From contig JAKSZP010009515.1 of assembly GCA_022478985.1 (NCBI GenBank), positions 41,112 to 105,111 on the forward strand: 64,000 bases of DNA, written 5' to 3'. Shown here piece after piece: positions 22,136 to 33,299 of this stretch. A program made the position numbers and the translations under genes. The DNA is from Massospora cicadina (lineage: Eukaryota; Entomophthoromycota; Entomophthoromycetes; Entomophthorales; Entomophthoraceae). The notes under the pieces were generated by a model, which worked only from the letters and a program-made list of their open reading frames with translations, was not told the origin of the DNA and searched no databases. How positions within the stretch are numbered: position 1 is the first letter of the stretch; each line of letters starts with the position of its first letter.

Positions 22136-25100
22136 TGAGTCCCCACGGCAGTACCTTGGCCCTGCAATCCATCAACGCGAATGGGTTGCGGGACTTTAAG
22201 CGGAGAGCCCGCCTCCTCCACAACTTCAGGTCAGCACAAATTGACATCGCTGCTGTCCAGGAGCCCCATATCCTCCCCCACGAACAATCTGCATGGAATG
22301 AACAGTAAGGAGGCAACTCCTTCTGGACAAACCATGCCGCCCTTATTGTTTTGAATCCCCAGGTTAAAACCCATTCATTTTCACAATATCTAGGTGGCCG
22401 CCTCATACTGGCCAAACTCACCACTCCAGACTTCTCTTTCTTCGCTGCAAGCATCTACCTGCCTAATGCAGGTCAGGAGCAAAAACGGCTTCTGGAAGAG
22501 CTCGTCCAACTCAATCTCCCACGGAATACAGTCCTCTTGGGAGATTTCAACACAACCATAAGTCGCGTCCATGACTCTTACCCCCTGCAGCAAAGGAACG
22601 CCCTGGATCAAGTCGCCTCCAGGATTTCCTTTGCCTGAGTGGCTTTATATATGCGCTTCCACCCTCCGCGTCTGGCCTAGGTTGCATGACTAGGATCTTG
22701 TATGATGGAGGAGCTTTCCAGTCAGCGTCACGCATAGATATGGCACTGATTGGCCCCCTGCTAATTGGCCGCGTCTCCTCTCCCATCTCTCGTGACAACC
22801 ATCTGAGTGATCACAGGTCACTCACCGTTGTCCTCACCACCACGCTTAGACCATCGCGTAGGTTCTGGCCTAGGGTTGCCCCAGCTCTTCTCAACAACCC
22901 CTTCACTAAGGAGAAGCTGTCTATGACCATCCGGGAGACTCTCACCTCCCCCCCCACCCCACCTGCTTGACCACAAGGCTAGATGGGCGGTGACCAAGGA
23001 GGGCATCACCCGCGTTGCTTACAACTGTGCCAAAGCCCAGATGACCGCAGCTCGCGCCAGAGTCAAAAGGGCGGAAGCCAGAATCAGAAATCTGGAGCGA
23101 AACTTCCAGCCTTCGCCCTCTCCCAGATGACCGCAGCTCGCGCCAGAGTCAAAAGGGCGGAAGCCAGAATCAGACATCTGGAGCGAAACTGCCAGCCTTC
23201 GCCCTCTCCCAGATGGTTGGAAGACCGGGAAGTGGCGCAGGAAGCACTCCGCTTGGAGCTCACACTGCAGGAAGAACGGGCAGCAAACTTTACAACATCT
23301 CGTTACTATGCTTAATGGGAACGCCCCACCCGCTTCTTCTTTCAGAAACAGAAAGCCCGGTCAACAGCGCAGGATATTACTGCACTGAAGATTGGCACTA
23401 CAACCACTTCGGATAAGGAGGAAATCACGCAGGAACTACACCGCTTCTACTCCAGCCTCTTCCATGCAACCCAGGTGGACCCGTCGGAAATCCAAGACTA
23501 CCTGTGGCGGGCTCCAGAGCCGCCCATTGACCCATAGGCTGATGAGGCTCTACTGGCGCCTATTTCCATCCAGGAGCTGATGGAAACCCTCATTAAATCC
23601 CCACGGCTTAAAGCCCCAGGCCCAGATGGAATACCCTTCGAGGTGTACCTTCTGGAACCTGCAGTGATAGCCAGAACCCTCCGCGACCTCTTCGCTGCAC
23701 TCTTGGTGAATGGCGAGGTCCTCCCCAACTCCAGAGGCTCAATCACGATCCTCATTCACAAGAAGTCAGACCGTGAGAACCTGGCGAACTGGCGCCCCAT
23801 AGCTTTAATCAACACAGACCACAAGCTCTTCACGAAGCTTCTGGCCAACCGCATCACCAAATGGGTGTCACCTCGCCTCTCCCCATCCCAGCACGGTTTT
23901 ATTCCGGGGAGGTCGTTATAGGACAACTATAATGACCTTCACGTGACTTTGACTGCTAACTATCGTAAGGTGAATGGCTTTGTGGCTCTCCTGGATATGG
24001 AGAAAGCATATGATCGGGTGGCCTGGAAGTATATTGATGCTTCCATGGCCCGCTTCCATCTCCCCCCGCAGCTAGGCGCTGGATATAAGCGCTCTATGAC
24101 CAGCTCCACACCAGAGTCCTGGCGCCAATGGGTTTTACAGTGGCAGTACCAGTTGGACAAGGTCTCCGGCAAGGGGACCCCCTGAGCCCTATCCTTTTTA
24201 ACATCACCCTCGACCCCCTCTTGGCCTCCTTACAGGACAAGCTAACAGGGATTATGGTCCCAGGTAAAACCCCCACCCGCACCATGGCATTTGCAGATGA
24301 CACTGCCATTGCATTTGGCTGCCCTGGGGATGTTGCCCTCGCTGCTGTGACCATTGAGAGGTACACCAAGGCGTCCAACGCCATGGTCAACACCTCCAAG
24401 ACAACAGTTGTACAGGTCAACTCCCCCACCTTCCCCCCACCGTTTAGTATTAAACCTGTGCGCGGTACCTTCCATCACCTGGGCGTTCTCACCAACCAAC
24501 AAGGAGTTGCGCTAAAAGACAATGAGGACTTGCTCCTCACAGCAGTTAACTCCAGGATTGCCAGCTGGAAACGGTGGCACATCACCCCCAGGGTCAAGCT
24601 CTGATGGCCAATGTGTTCCTCCTCTCCAAAGTCTGGTTCCTAGCGCACGTCTGCCCAATCACAGATGCCTTTTATACGCGGCTCAATGTACTACTCCGCT
24701 GTTGAATCTGGGGCTCAAACCATCCACCAATGGCCCTCTCAACCTTTACCCGACCCTGCAATGAAGGGGGCCTAGGGCTTCTGAACACGCGATCCCACGC
24801 CACCACAATCTTCCTGAAGTTTCTTATGGCCGATTGTCTGCTGGGACGCGACCCTCATGCCCCAATGGGCGCCCGCCCTCCGCCAGTCAGTGTCAGCAGC
24901 TCTGGGTCTTCATAGAGCATCTCTGACCTCATTAGGGAGTGGCTCACAAACCACCCAGGCCATCGCCTGAAACCATCCTCATCCCCCTACTGGAACCAGG
25001 CTCTCCTTGCCCTGAAACGAGTAAGCGCGCAGATCCACCATGCCTTCATGTACAGAAGGGAAGGCCCGGCCTCAGCCCCCGTCGCCATGCAATTGTGCAC

Positions 25101-25637
25101 AATGGAAAAGTTGTCACAACTCGCCTCAACCCCCAAGATCGTCCTCCCATCCGCCAAAGACTTTTTGATCTCCTCCCTCCCTCTGTGAGATTCGACCTTA
25201 AGGAGTTGTGGAAGGACGTCTATCACCCCATCCTGTCAGCAAAGGTGTCCAACACCTTATGGAGGGTGCTCCACTGTTCATACAGGACAGGGGACTGGAC
25301 TGGCCCTACCTTCCAGCACCAAAGCTGCCCCCGCTGTGTGGAGCCTATTGACTCCCACCTCCATCATTTTTTCACCTGTCCAGGTGTCGCCGCATTTTGG
25401 CCAAAGGCCCGCGCGCTCCTCCATGCTCAGCCCTGGTCTGGACACCATGTGCAAGACCTCATGTTCGAGAAGACGTTGCCTGGTTGCCACCAACCCCTCC
25501 GTGTCCTCGCCTATGCCGCAGCCATCTGGACCATCCATAACTCCTTCCTTCGTGGTGCCTTTGACCAGCAGGTGTGGACCCTTCCACACATGATCACCCA
25601 CTTTCAGGTACACTTTAAGATGGCCCTGAAGGTCTGA
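22136..25637 (+). pseudogene. LINE D ORF2: endonuclease, reverse transcriptase, C-terminal Cys/His region
   Basis: The APE-like endonuclease starts near ATG 22136, with INANGLRDFKRR, then AVQEPH (catalytic Glu) and VLLGDFN (near 22530); a stop occurs near 22307. RT spans about 23580-24610: KAPGPDGIP, NWRPIALINTD, QHGFIPGRS, DMEKAYDRVAW, QGLRQGDPLSP and the active site AFADD near 24290. The last part (24939-25637) ends with a Cys/His region, CPRCVEPIDSHLHHFFTC, typical of the zf-RVT segment after RT. Several frames are needed, and an 86-bp tandem duplication at 23039-23210 shifts the frame between EN and RT. Confidence 0.93.
23039..23210 (+). repeat. 86-bp tandem duplication inside LINE D ORF2
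   Basis: Two adjacent 86-bp copies, each containing ATGACCGCAGCTCGCGCCAG (23041 and 23127), differing at a few bases (AATCTGG versus CATCTGG, TTCC versus TGCC). 86 is not a multiple of three, so the duplication frameshifts the linker between endonuclease and RT. Confidence 0.93.
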
Positions 25638-25837
25638 ACTATGTAGCTAACCCTCCCCCGCTCAGTTGTCACTGCAGCACGGCTCTGGCGCGCAAACCCC
25701 CTCCCTTTCTCAATGACTCCTCCCTCCCCTTCTCTCGCCTCAGGCTCTTAGGAGCCCAGGCGTAATTCAATAAAAATCGATGAATACCCCCCTCAGGTTG
25801 GGACCATCTAGTACTAAAAAAAGAACCAGTTGTAATA

Positions 25838-28222
25838 CCTGTTATTTGTGGTAGACTTCAAGGGGCTTAAGCCACAGATGGCCAAAGTGAAGGCCATCTG
25901 AGAAATGACTACACCAACCAGTAAGCACAACATATAAGTTTTTTGGGAATTTGGCTACTAACTGCACTTCATCCCTAGCTTCAGCTTCATTGGGGGTCGC
26001 TATTTGAGTGGTTAAAAAAAAGGATGCCATGTTAGAATAGATGTAACACCATCAATGCTCCATTGACACACTCTGGACGGCACTGATAAGCGCATCAGTG
26101 CTACAATATCTAAACTCAAATAAAGAGTTTATTGTTCAGACAGATGTATCCCTTTCTGCTGTTGGGACGGCCCTGTCTCAAAAAGATGAAGAGGGGGAGG
26201 AGCACCCAGTGGCGCACTGCAGTTAAAGCCTGAATTGCTACAAACGTAATTATACCATGACTGAGCAAGGGCGCTTAGCGGTAATCTATATGTTTAAGCA
26301 ATTTAGGGTCTAATTTCATGGGGTGAAGTTTAAAGTTGTAACGGATAATGCATTGCTACATTGGTTGCAGAACCTCAAGGAGCCTGAAGGGCGTCTAGCC
26401 CAATGGGCTCTTAAGCTACAGGCTTATGAATGTGAGATCCTCGACCAACCAGGAGCAAAACATTATAACGCCAACTGCTTATCTAGATTTTCAACCATTG
26501 TTGTGATGGTGGATCTCAGCGACGTGATGGTGATAAGATGCTCAGCAAAAAATATGATGACGAACCACCCCATGAAATAAAAGCACTAAATGAGATGTGA
26601 ACAAATACCTTCCAATGGAATTGGGAACAGTACAAGTGGGTCAGTAATTCTATGGTGAACTTTCCGCAGCCCTCAGCACAGCCTAACATTATCATAAGCG
26701 CACATGAGGCAGTCGGACATGGTGGTGTGCACAAGACAATGGAACTTTTGTACCCTGGTATTATTGGAAAAGCATGAACTTCAATATACTTGAAATCATA
26801 TCTTGTTGCTACCAGTGCCATGTGGAAAAGTCGTTCAATCAGAAGACTTCATACTGGTTAGTGAAACCACATTTTGCTTGGTATATGGTTTTCCTTGATG
26901 TCAATGCACCACTACCAATGGGAGCCAACCAGTCAAAGTACATTCTTGTTGCTATTGACCACTTGACCAGATGGGTTGAATTACAGGCAATACAGGATTT
27001 GTGGGCGGTCACAGTGGCCAAGTTTGTAATGGAATGTACTATTCAGTGACATGGCTGCTGTTGGGACCATGGGTGTAATTCCTCATATATCCTTTCTGAG
27101 ACCAGGGACCCTAAAGTTTCAGGGTGTTGGATACATACCTTGGTTACTTCTTTATGGCCGAGAAGTCTTGTTGTTCCATATATAAAGTTTGTTGAGGCAA
27201 ATTCCAAATAGATACAATTTTTACTTAAAATTGCAAAAATGGAATAAGCTTAGTGTTTATTTTACTTCAAGCATCTTTATAAGGTAGTTTTGTTTAGTAA
27301 ATCCCAAAGCTAAGATCTAGACTATAACAATTTGGGGGTTCAGAAGTAGGTTAGTCATTTAGGTCCAATAGTATTTGCTCGCTTCATAGATCGGGTTTGA
27401 ACCCTAATACTAGGGCGTGGAATGTTGTTGGGAATTGTCCCAAATAGGACTTAGCTATTTTCCTGACTTGGGTTAGATTCCCATCATCATCCTTGTTCAA
27501 ATCTCCCACTTGGGTTGGAATCCTGACAGCTGCCCTCAGTTCATTCTTACCAATAATGGAACCAACCTCACCTCTAATATCCTTCCAAAGTTGAATGAGC
27601 TAATGTGCATCCATGGGGTTCTGATGTCCACATACCACCCTGAGTCCAATGGCATGGTCGAACAGGCCAATGGGATATTATTGAACATCCTTAAGAAGCT
27701 TATAACAAATAAAACCTCTGATTGGAGTTCCCTCCTGTCTACTGCCATTTTCAATTATAACATTATATATCATTCCGCCATGGGGAAGAGCACCTTTCCA
27801 ATTATTATATGGATGACACACCGCTCTTCCAGCATTGCTCTAATCATGCGTAAAAGATACTGACAGAATAGTTCCCACTGTTACTTGACTAATTTAGCTG
27901 ACACATTGATCAGGTTGAAAATTAAAGCATATTCCTTCAGCTTAGCCAAAAAGATCAAGAATCAGGCCGCCAATCAGGTAAAGCATAGTGGTCTATCTCA
28001 GTTACTAGAAGGTGAGATGGTATTGTTCCACGACTAGTACAGCTTTAGGCAGAAAAACAAATTGGTCAATGTAAGGATTAGTCCGTTTAAATTTAATTGA
28101 GAAAATGGACATCAGCGCCTACATTAAAGACCCAGTGAGTGGTCAAATCATTAATTGTGTTCACGCAAAGTTTCTCTGAGCATATAAACAATAGAAGACC
28201 TATTGTCCATTCAAAGGGGAGG
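25838..28222 (+). pseudogene. pol: Element E RNase H and integrase (continuation)
   Basis: RNase H: about 26100-26520, with the DVSLSAVGTAL-like first block in a broken frame and VVTDNALLHWLQNLKEPEGRLAQWAL at 26338-26412. Integrase: zinc-finger region around 26700-26860 (CCYQCH), core from 26880 with VAIDHLTRWVE. After the solo LTR insertion it continues at 27534 with LTNNGTNL, where the second catalytic Asp is replaced by Asn, and ESNGMVEQANG carrying the third acidic residue (27645-27680). Stops near 27047 and 27860. A degenerate C-terminus and a purine-rich PPT (AAAGGGGAGG, 28213-28222) precede the 3' LTR. Confidence 0.88.
27059..27528 (+). repeat. Solo LTR in element E integrase
   Basis: 470 bp, TGTTGGGACC to TCCTGACA (canonical TG..CA), with a perfect 5-bp duplication GCTGC (27054-27058 and 27529-27533). 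It splits the integrase core between the TIQ-HGC block and the SCPQFILTNNG block. There are no internal genes, so it is the product of LTR-LTR recombination. The family is not represented elsewhere in the window. Strand is arbitrary. Confidence 0.9.
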
Positions 28223-28777
28223 TAATTTCAAGATTCTGATATGACTGGATGATAAGACCTGAAGAGCTACAGCGGATTGGTGAGAATCCGCCGACTAGGA
28301 TGACTATTTACAAGTATTTGAGCGCCTTGTGATAAGGAAATATTTGATATAATTGCTTATTGGTGGATTGCCTACAAATAAGGTGATAAGGAGATGTCAA
28401 TATTCGACTAATATTATTTAGATCAGCTTAAACAAAGGCGATAGAGAATTTAAGAATATCATCCTGAAACCAGTTAGAATACAGCGGAACAGATTAATCT
28501 AAGCTAAGAGAATGGTATCATCCAAAGTTATTGATATAAAAGTGAGACGAGGCGATTAAACGAGGAGGTGGTTAAAGATTTATGAGAGAGTGGAACAGCG
28601 AGGAACCGCTGTATTTATAAAATAAATAAAAGTTTTGTTGGGGAAATTTCACCATAGATAACTATTTTTCAAGTGTTTAGAGGCCCGTTGATTCTCACAT
28701 CATCCATTCATGGTTCAGTGGGTTCAAACTGTATGACCATTTGGTGTGTCCTAACAGTATCGCCCAAAACAATAACA
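28223..28777 (+). repeat. 3' LTR of element E
   Basis: Follows the polypurine tract at 28213-28222; shares TCTGATATGACTGGATGATAA with the 5' LTR and ends CAATAACA just before the TACAG duplication. Confidence 0.88.
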
Positions 28778-29066
28778 TACAGTGCCACAGAAAAGAGTGC
28801 CTTGCAGTCCTGATGGCTGCAAAATATTACTTCCCTTTTCTATATGGAAAGTCCTTTACTGTGGTCACTGACCACGCCTCCCTGAAGTGTCTACAAAATC
28901 TGTAGTATCCCACTGGGCTGTTGGCTCGCTGGGCCTAAAGCTTCAACACTACAGTATGAAGATTGAACACCAAGCTTCAATCCGCCATATGAATGTTGAT
29001 GACTTGACTCGGCTGCATATCCTTCACCTGGATAATAGTAAAGCAGAGAGGCTGCATGATCTCTTT

Positions 29067-29087
29067 TTTTAGTACTAGATGGTCCCT
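29067..29087 (-). mobile_element. LINE D-family micro-insertion, first of a tandem pair
   Basis: The 3'-tail fragment (minus strand reads GGGACCATCTAGTACT plus A run) lies between copies of AGGCTGCATGATCTCTTT at 29049-29066 and 29088-29105. About 21 bp of LINE sequence. Confidence 0.85.
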
Positions 29088-29105
29088 AGGCTGCATGATC
29101 TCTTT

Positions 29106-29127
29106 TTTTTAGAACTAGATGGTAACT
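29106..29127 (-). mobile_element. LINE D-family micro-insertion, second of a tandem pair
   Basis: A second 22-bp tail fragment (minus strand ACCATCTAGTTCT plus A run, one base different from the first) follows the second target copy and is followed by a third, GCTGCATGATCTCTTTA (29128-29144). Two independent insertions at one site, or one insertion whose unit was duplicated. Confidence 0.82.
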
Positions 29128-29416
29128 GCTGCATGATCTCTTTATGACCCCAGACGCCTGGGAAGACAAGGATGAACCTGTTAAGAAAATGTTAGCCTGA
29201 CACTCCCGCAACACCAAGGTGGAAAGTAGGGAGTTGTATAAGAAAATAGGGATGAATAAGGTTGCCTTATCAATAACCTTCAAAGCAAGTTCACATGATC
29301 ATGGAGGTCCATTCTATGCTGGGGCACAGTGGAGTGCGTAAAATTATGAATGGGTGAAGAATAGGTATTACTGGGAGAAAATCATGGAGTCTATCAATAA
29401 AGTGCTGGATGCCTGA

Positions 29417-30557
29417 TGTTGGTATTTTTTCCCATATTCCCAGCCTGCTAGATTACCAGGAAATGCTAGGGGATAATTCCCTAAGGTGAGGTGAAACGAA
29501 ATCAGTTGACCTGAGTTTCAGAGTAACTATTTTTGAAGGATTTTGGGATATTCTCCTGGTCATATCCATTAGGGATTGACCTGGACAAGTACTTAAGATC
29601 TCTTTGGGTGGAGTTGCCAACAATTTAGGGGCATCTGGTAGTGATTAACTATGAGCTGTACCAATTGGGATCAGTTGGGTTTCATCACTGATTGATTGGG
29701 AAGGAGTAGCAAGTTGTGAATCGAGTGATGGCACCTGCAACTTGAGAATCAATCAATTGGTGCATGACCTGCCTTAATGGGTAATAATTCCCATTACCTA
29801 AGCAGGGCACTAGCCAAATATGGTTGGTTTGCTTGGATTGAGAGGAAAACATTAGGGACACGTTTTCCAACTCTTTCCATTTAGGTCTTGAGGATGTCCA
29901 ACGATGGAATCCTAGCCAGGATGGGGAAGACCAATGCTGCCAAGATAAGGATGGGTGATTAAATGGCAACGGCTGCCGTTTCATTGAAGAGGTGTCAACT
30001 GAAGTTTAGACGACTGAATCCCCACTATAAATTCCCTAGAATTCCCCCTAATGAAAAACCAGAGTTTAAAACAGAGTTATATAGTTCTATAGTTTTCATC
30101 CAGTATATAGTTTAAGTCTTAAACTATCATCAGCCTTCCATTGTGCTATTCTTCTCAAGGATATTATTGCTGTGTACGATAATTGGGAGACTCTTAGTGA
30201 AAAGAGTAAATATCTGAGTGGGGATCTACAGAAGGAGTAACAATCAGGTATTGCTGACTGTGTGTTGGACTAAAGAGACTTTCACCAGGGAATCTCAGAG
30301 AAGTTTGGGTTGGAAAGAACAAGGGAACGAATCCATAGATCATGATATCTTAAGTATTTCTAGCGAGAATACTGGCCAAGCATTGGGCCGAGATATAAGA
30401 ATTCACACTCAACTAAGGATAATAGTCGTCATACTATTATCAACTGAAAATCTAAAATACTATACAATGCAGATGAAGTGCACAAGAATCCAAACCTGTG
30501 CAGCAAAAAGATTAATGGGGTTGTTTGTTTATAATAAATTTTTAGTAAAGTTTTACA
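29417..30557 (+). repeat. 5' LTR of element A
   Basis: Starts TGTTGGTATTTTTTCCC, ends AGTAAAGTTTTACA. It matches 36553-37688 along its whole length and the fragment at 1-532 in inverted orientation. Confidence 0.95.
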
Positions 30558-30560
30558 AGT

Positions 30561-30578
30561 TGGTTTTCAATACAGGGG
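30561..30578 (+). other. Eroded primer-binding site of element A
   Basis: TGGTTTTCAATACAGGGG, three bases after the LTR. It aligns with the TGGTGCTCACTACAGGGG of element H with four differences. The fold-back arm seen in other elements is not clear here. Confidence 0.6.
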
Positions 30579-31930
30579 TGTAATTGAGTAGAAGAACTTA
30601 GAACATGATGTCCTATGAAGATGTTTATAATTCTGGCAAGATGCTTCTAGGGAAAGTAACATTAATGAAGATAGAATGTGAAGTTGATCACATTCATTGG
30701 CGTTCACCCAGCTCAGAAGTGGAGCTCCAGGTGAAGCAGATTGAAGATACTTATTATCAGGGAAAGGGACTTGCAGTTTAGATATGGAACTATCCTGAGC
30801 TACAAGGAAACCTGTTCCACCTGGCATCTACTTGAAATGAAGAGTATCAGCAGGACCAACTTGGGTTGAAATTGGGTCCGCTGGAAATAGTCTCAAGTAA
30901 CAGCAGGATCAAATCAAGTTGAAATTGGATCTGCTTTAAATAATCCTGAGGAGTGAGTGTTTAGATGAGGCATAGGATGAAATAGGAGCAATCAATCCGT
31001 AGAATTGGATTGCCATACCAATGGAGAGATGAAGTCAAAACAGGAAATAATTGATCCAGGTTAGTGGAGGAAATCGTTTGCCTCAATAACACTCAACCAA
31101 TGATCAAAAGTTATTGGAGACGAGTTCATCAATTCAGGAGATATTGGATGAAGCTAAAGAGGCCTGAACGACCTGTGTAATTAAAGATGCAATGAATTCC
31201 AAAAATTGCACTCAGGAGAAAAACGATATGAACAATTGGATGGAACTGTGGGCTAATGAGATATGAGGATCCAAGCATCAGTTGCGAAATTTTAGATGAA
31301 ATTAGGACCTGTTGAACTAATAACCAGTCAGGATTGAAGGTCTAATATATTCAAAAGTATTTCTAAAGTCGACAAGTATAGCCTATACATGAAGAAACAG
31401 CGCTGCTGGTCATATAGTGAAGGTCAATACTAATTGGAAGTATTGAGCCTAAGAGAAAATATTTGCAATGTTCCCAGCGGACCTCTGAACCATTAGATGG
31501 TTGTGTCCTAAGATTTTGGTCAAGTCCTAAAAGAGGACCACTGAACCAAATGGATGGTTAAATCTTAAGAGGATAAGATTTTGAACCATGATGACTGGTA
31601 GGTTTAAGTACCTAGGACCCTGTTTGGATGAAGGGGAAAAGAATGACCTCTGAACCTTTTTGTAGGTTGCAAGTACCATTGCAAAATAAAAATACACAAA
31701 GGATATATAAAAGATATAAAATAATGATGTATATGGTCTATGATTTTCATACTAAAAAGCAATGAGATATCCCAATGACCAAAATGAGGAAATTCCATCC
31801 TCAATGAGATGGAATTATCAGCTGGGGTAAATGATAACATTAACCTATTGGTTAATTGAGAGTAATTACCTGATCTGTCAAAAGGCCAGCAAGAGGAGGT
31901 GCTCAAATTATTTGAAAAGTTTTGGGAAGT
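30579..31930 (+). pseudogene. Element A gag/protease region, heavily decayed
   Basis: By position this should encode Gag and protease, but all frames are short and I recognise no CCHC knuckle or DTG motif. It contains the first copy (31479 to about 31660) of a direct repeat that recurs after integrase at 34501-34680. Confidence 0.45.
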
Positions 31931-33270
31931 GTTCACTCAGGATGACCACAATTTGGGATGTGCAAGAGATGTGATCCACAAGGTCGACACTGGGGAGAAT
32001 TTGCTGATCAGGATGGGACCAATCTGACGATTGAAAACATCCAAAGCAGTAGTGGAGGATGAAATCAGCAAAATAGTGAAGCATGGGCTTCTAGTTCTGT
32101 CATTGAGTCCATAGGTGAGTCTGATTCTAATCATGAAGAAAAGGATGGTACAACCGGGTGGTGATCAACTACTGAAAGCTGATTAAATTATGAAGAAGGA
32201 TTATATCCCCTACCAGGGATCAATGATGCGCTAGACCAATTGGGAGAAGCGAAGTATTTCTCCACAATGGATCTTCTCTTGGGATATTGGCAAATAGACT
32301 TGCCAAAAGAAGACCAGGAAAAAATGCGCAACTATTACCGCGCAGGGGCTATAACAACTGACAAGGATGCCCCAGGGTCTATGTGATGCGCCTGCAATGT
32401 TCCAGAGGGCCTTGGACGCCATACTTAGTGACTTGAAGTTGTCATGCATCCTGGTATACTTGGACGATATAAATATGTTCAGTAGGACATTTACTGATCA
32501 ATTACACCACTTGGAAGAAGTATTTAAGCAACTGTCCGCGGCTAACCTGAAGCTTAAGCCAAGGAAGTGTCACTTCTTCAAAAAAGAGTTGAAATATGGG
32601 ATTCGTGATCAAGTCTAGTGGATTGCAGCTGCAAGACCAGAATATAGAAGCCATAGAACGGATGGCTGTGCCAAAGAGTGTCTGAGACATCCAAGTGTTC
32701 CTTGGGATGGCCAGATACTACAGAAGATTTATTCAAAAATTTTCCCAAATAGCCAAGCCCTTATTCCATCTGTTGAAGGATCTGAAAAAAGGATTCATAT
32801 GGAATAAAGAAGCCCAGGAATCCTTTGATGTGCTAAGCTGGTATTTATTATATTCTCCAATTTTGAAATATTCAAATTCCGATCAGATTTTACTATACAA
32901 ACTGATGCTTCATTGATGGCTATTGGCGCCCTACTAAACCAAGTAGACGAGCTTGTAGATGTACATCTGGTGGCGTATGTTAGCCAGACACTCTCAGCCG
33001 CTGAGAGGAACTACACCATAACTGAGCATGAATGCCTTGCAGCCATTTATGCATGTAAGCAGTTTCAGGTGTACATCCAATGAATGTAATTTAAAATTGG
33101 TGACGGATCACTCTTCGTTGCATTGACTCCATAATTTGAGAGAGCCAGAAGGATGACTGGCCTGATGGGCACTTAATCTACAGGCTTAAAATTATGAGAT
33201 TGTCCACTGAGTGGGGGTTTCTCATCAGAATGCGGATGACTTATCAAGGTTACCAATGGTCTAAGTGGTA
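31931..33270 (+). pseudogene. pol: Element A reverse transcriptase and RNase H
   Basis: The RT start (DDHNLGCA-like) near 31941 is followed by broken fingers. The palm at 32367-32618 has MPQGLCDAPAMFQRALD and an intact YLDDI. The RT-RNase H connection at 32695-32916 has FLGMARYYRRFIQKFSQIAKPL. RNase H follows in a shifted frame, with DASLMAIGALLNQ (from about 32908) and NYTITEHECLAAI near 33010. Stops are frequent, so no activity is expected. Confidence 0.9.
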
Positions 33271-33299
33271 TTCCAGAAAATGGAAGAGCTTTTCCAGAG

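Larger units (their letters stand above)
19669..25820 (+). mobile_element. LINE D, nearly full-length APE-type non-LTR retrotransposon
   Basis: 6152 bp between perfect 17-bp target duplications AAGAACCAGTTGTAATA (19652-19668 and 25821-25837). It ends ACCATCTAGTACT plus a short A run. Two ORF regions are present: ORF1 with a CCHC knuckle and ORF2 with endonuclease, RT and a Cys/His C-terminal region. It is clearly richer in G+C than the AT-rich surroundings. Long open pieces remain, so it is younger than element E, but it has stops, frameshifts and an internal duplication. It belongs to the L1-like RT group judged by KAPGPDGIP, NWRPIALINTD and AFADD motifs. Confidence 0.95.
15592..28777 (+). 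mobile_element. Gypsy element E, inserted in RNase H of element F
   Basis: Perfect 5-bp target duplication TACAG at 15587-15591 and 28778-28782. LTRs of about 551 and 555 bp share TCTGATATGACTGG near their starts. The F reading frame (an NYSVTEK-type RNase H block) is split exactly here. E contains LINE D in RT and a solo LTR in IN; without them it is about 6.5 kb. All its genes are broken. Confidence 0.93.
28783..29416 (+). pseudogene. pol: Element F RNase H end and integrase zinc finger
   Basis: Continuation of the F frame after element E: AVLMAAKYYFPFLYGKSF then VTDHASLKCLQNL (28800-28905), and the RNase H/integrase linker to about 29060. Two LINE micro-insertions at 29067-29127 damage the linker. 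The integrase N-terminal HHCC zinc finger begins near 29300 (the histidine part around MLGHSGVRK in a shifted frame) and is cut at 29416, next to its first cysteine, by element A. The C-x-x-C half lies at 37689-37715. Confidence 0.8.

Noticed and set aside
22080..22454. 124-codon minus-strand frame inside LINE D
   Set aside because: Complement of the endonuclease coding sequence, which is clearly on the plus strand.
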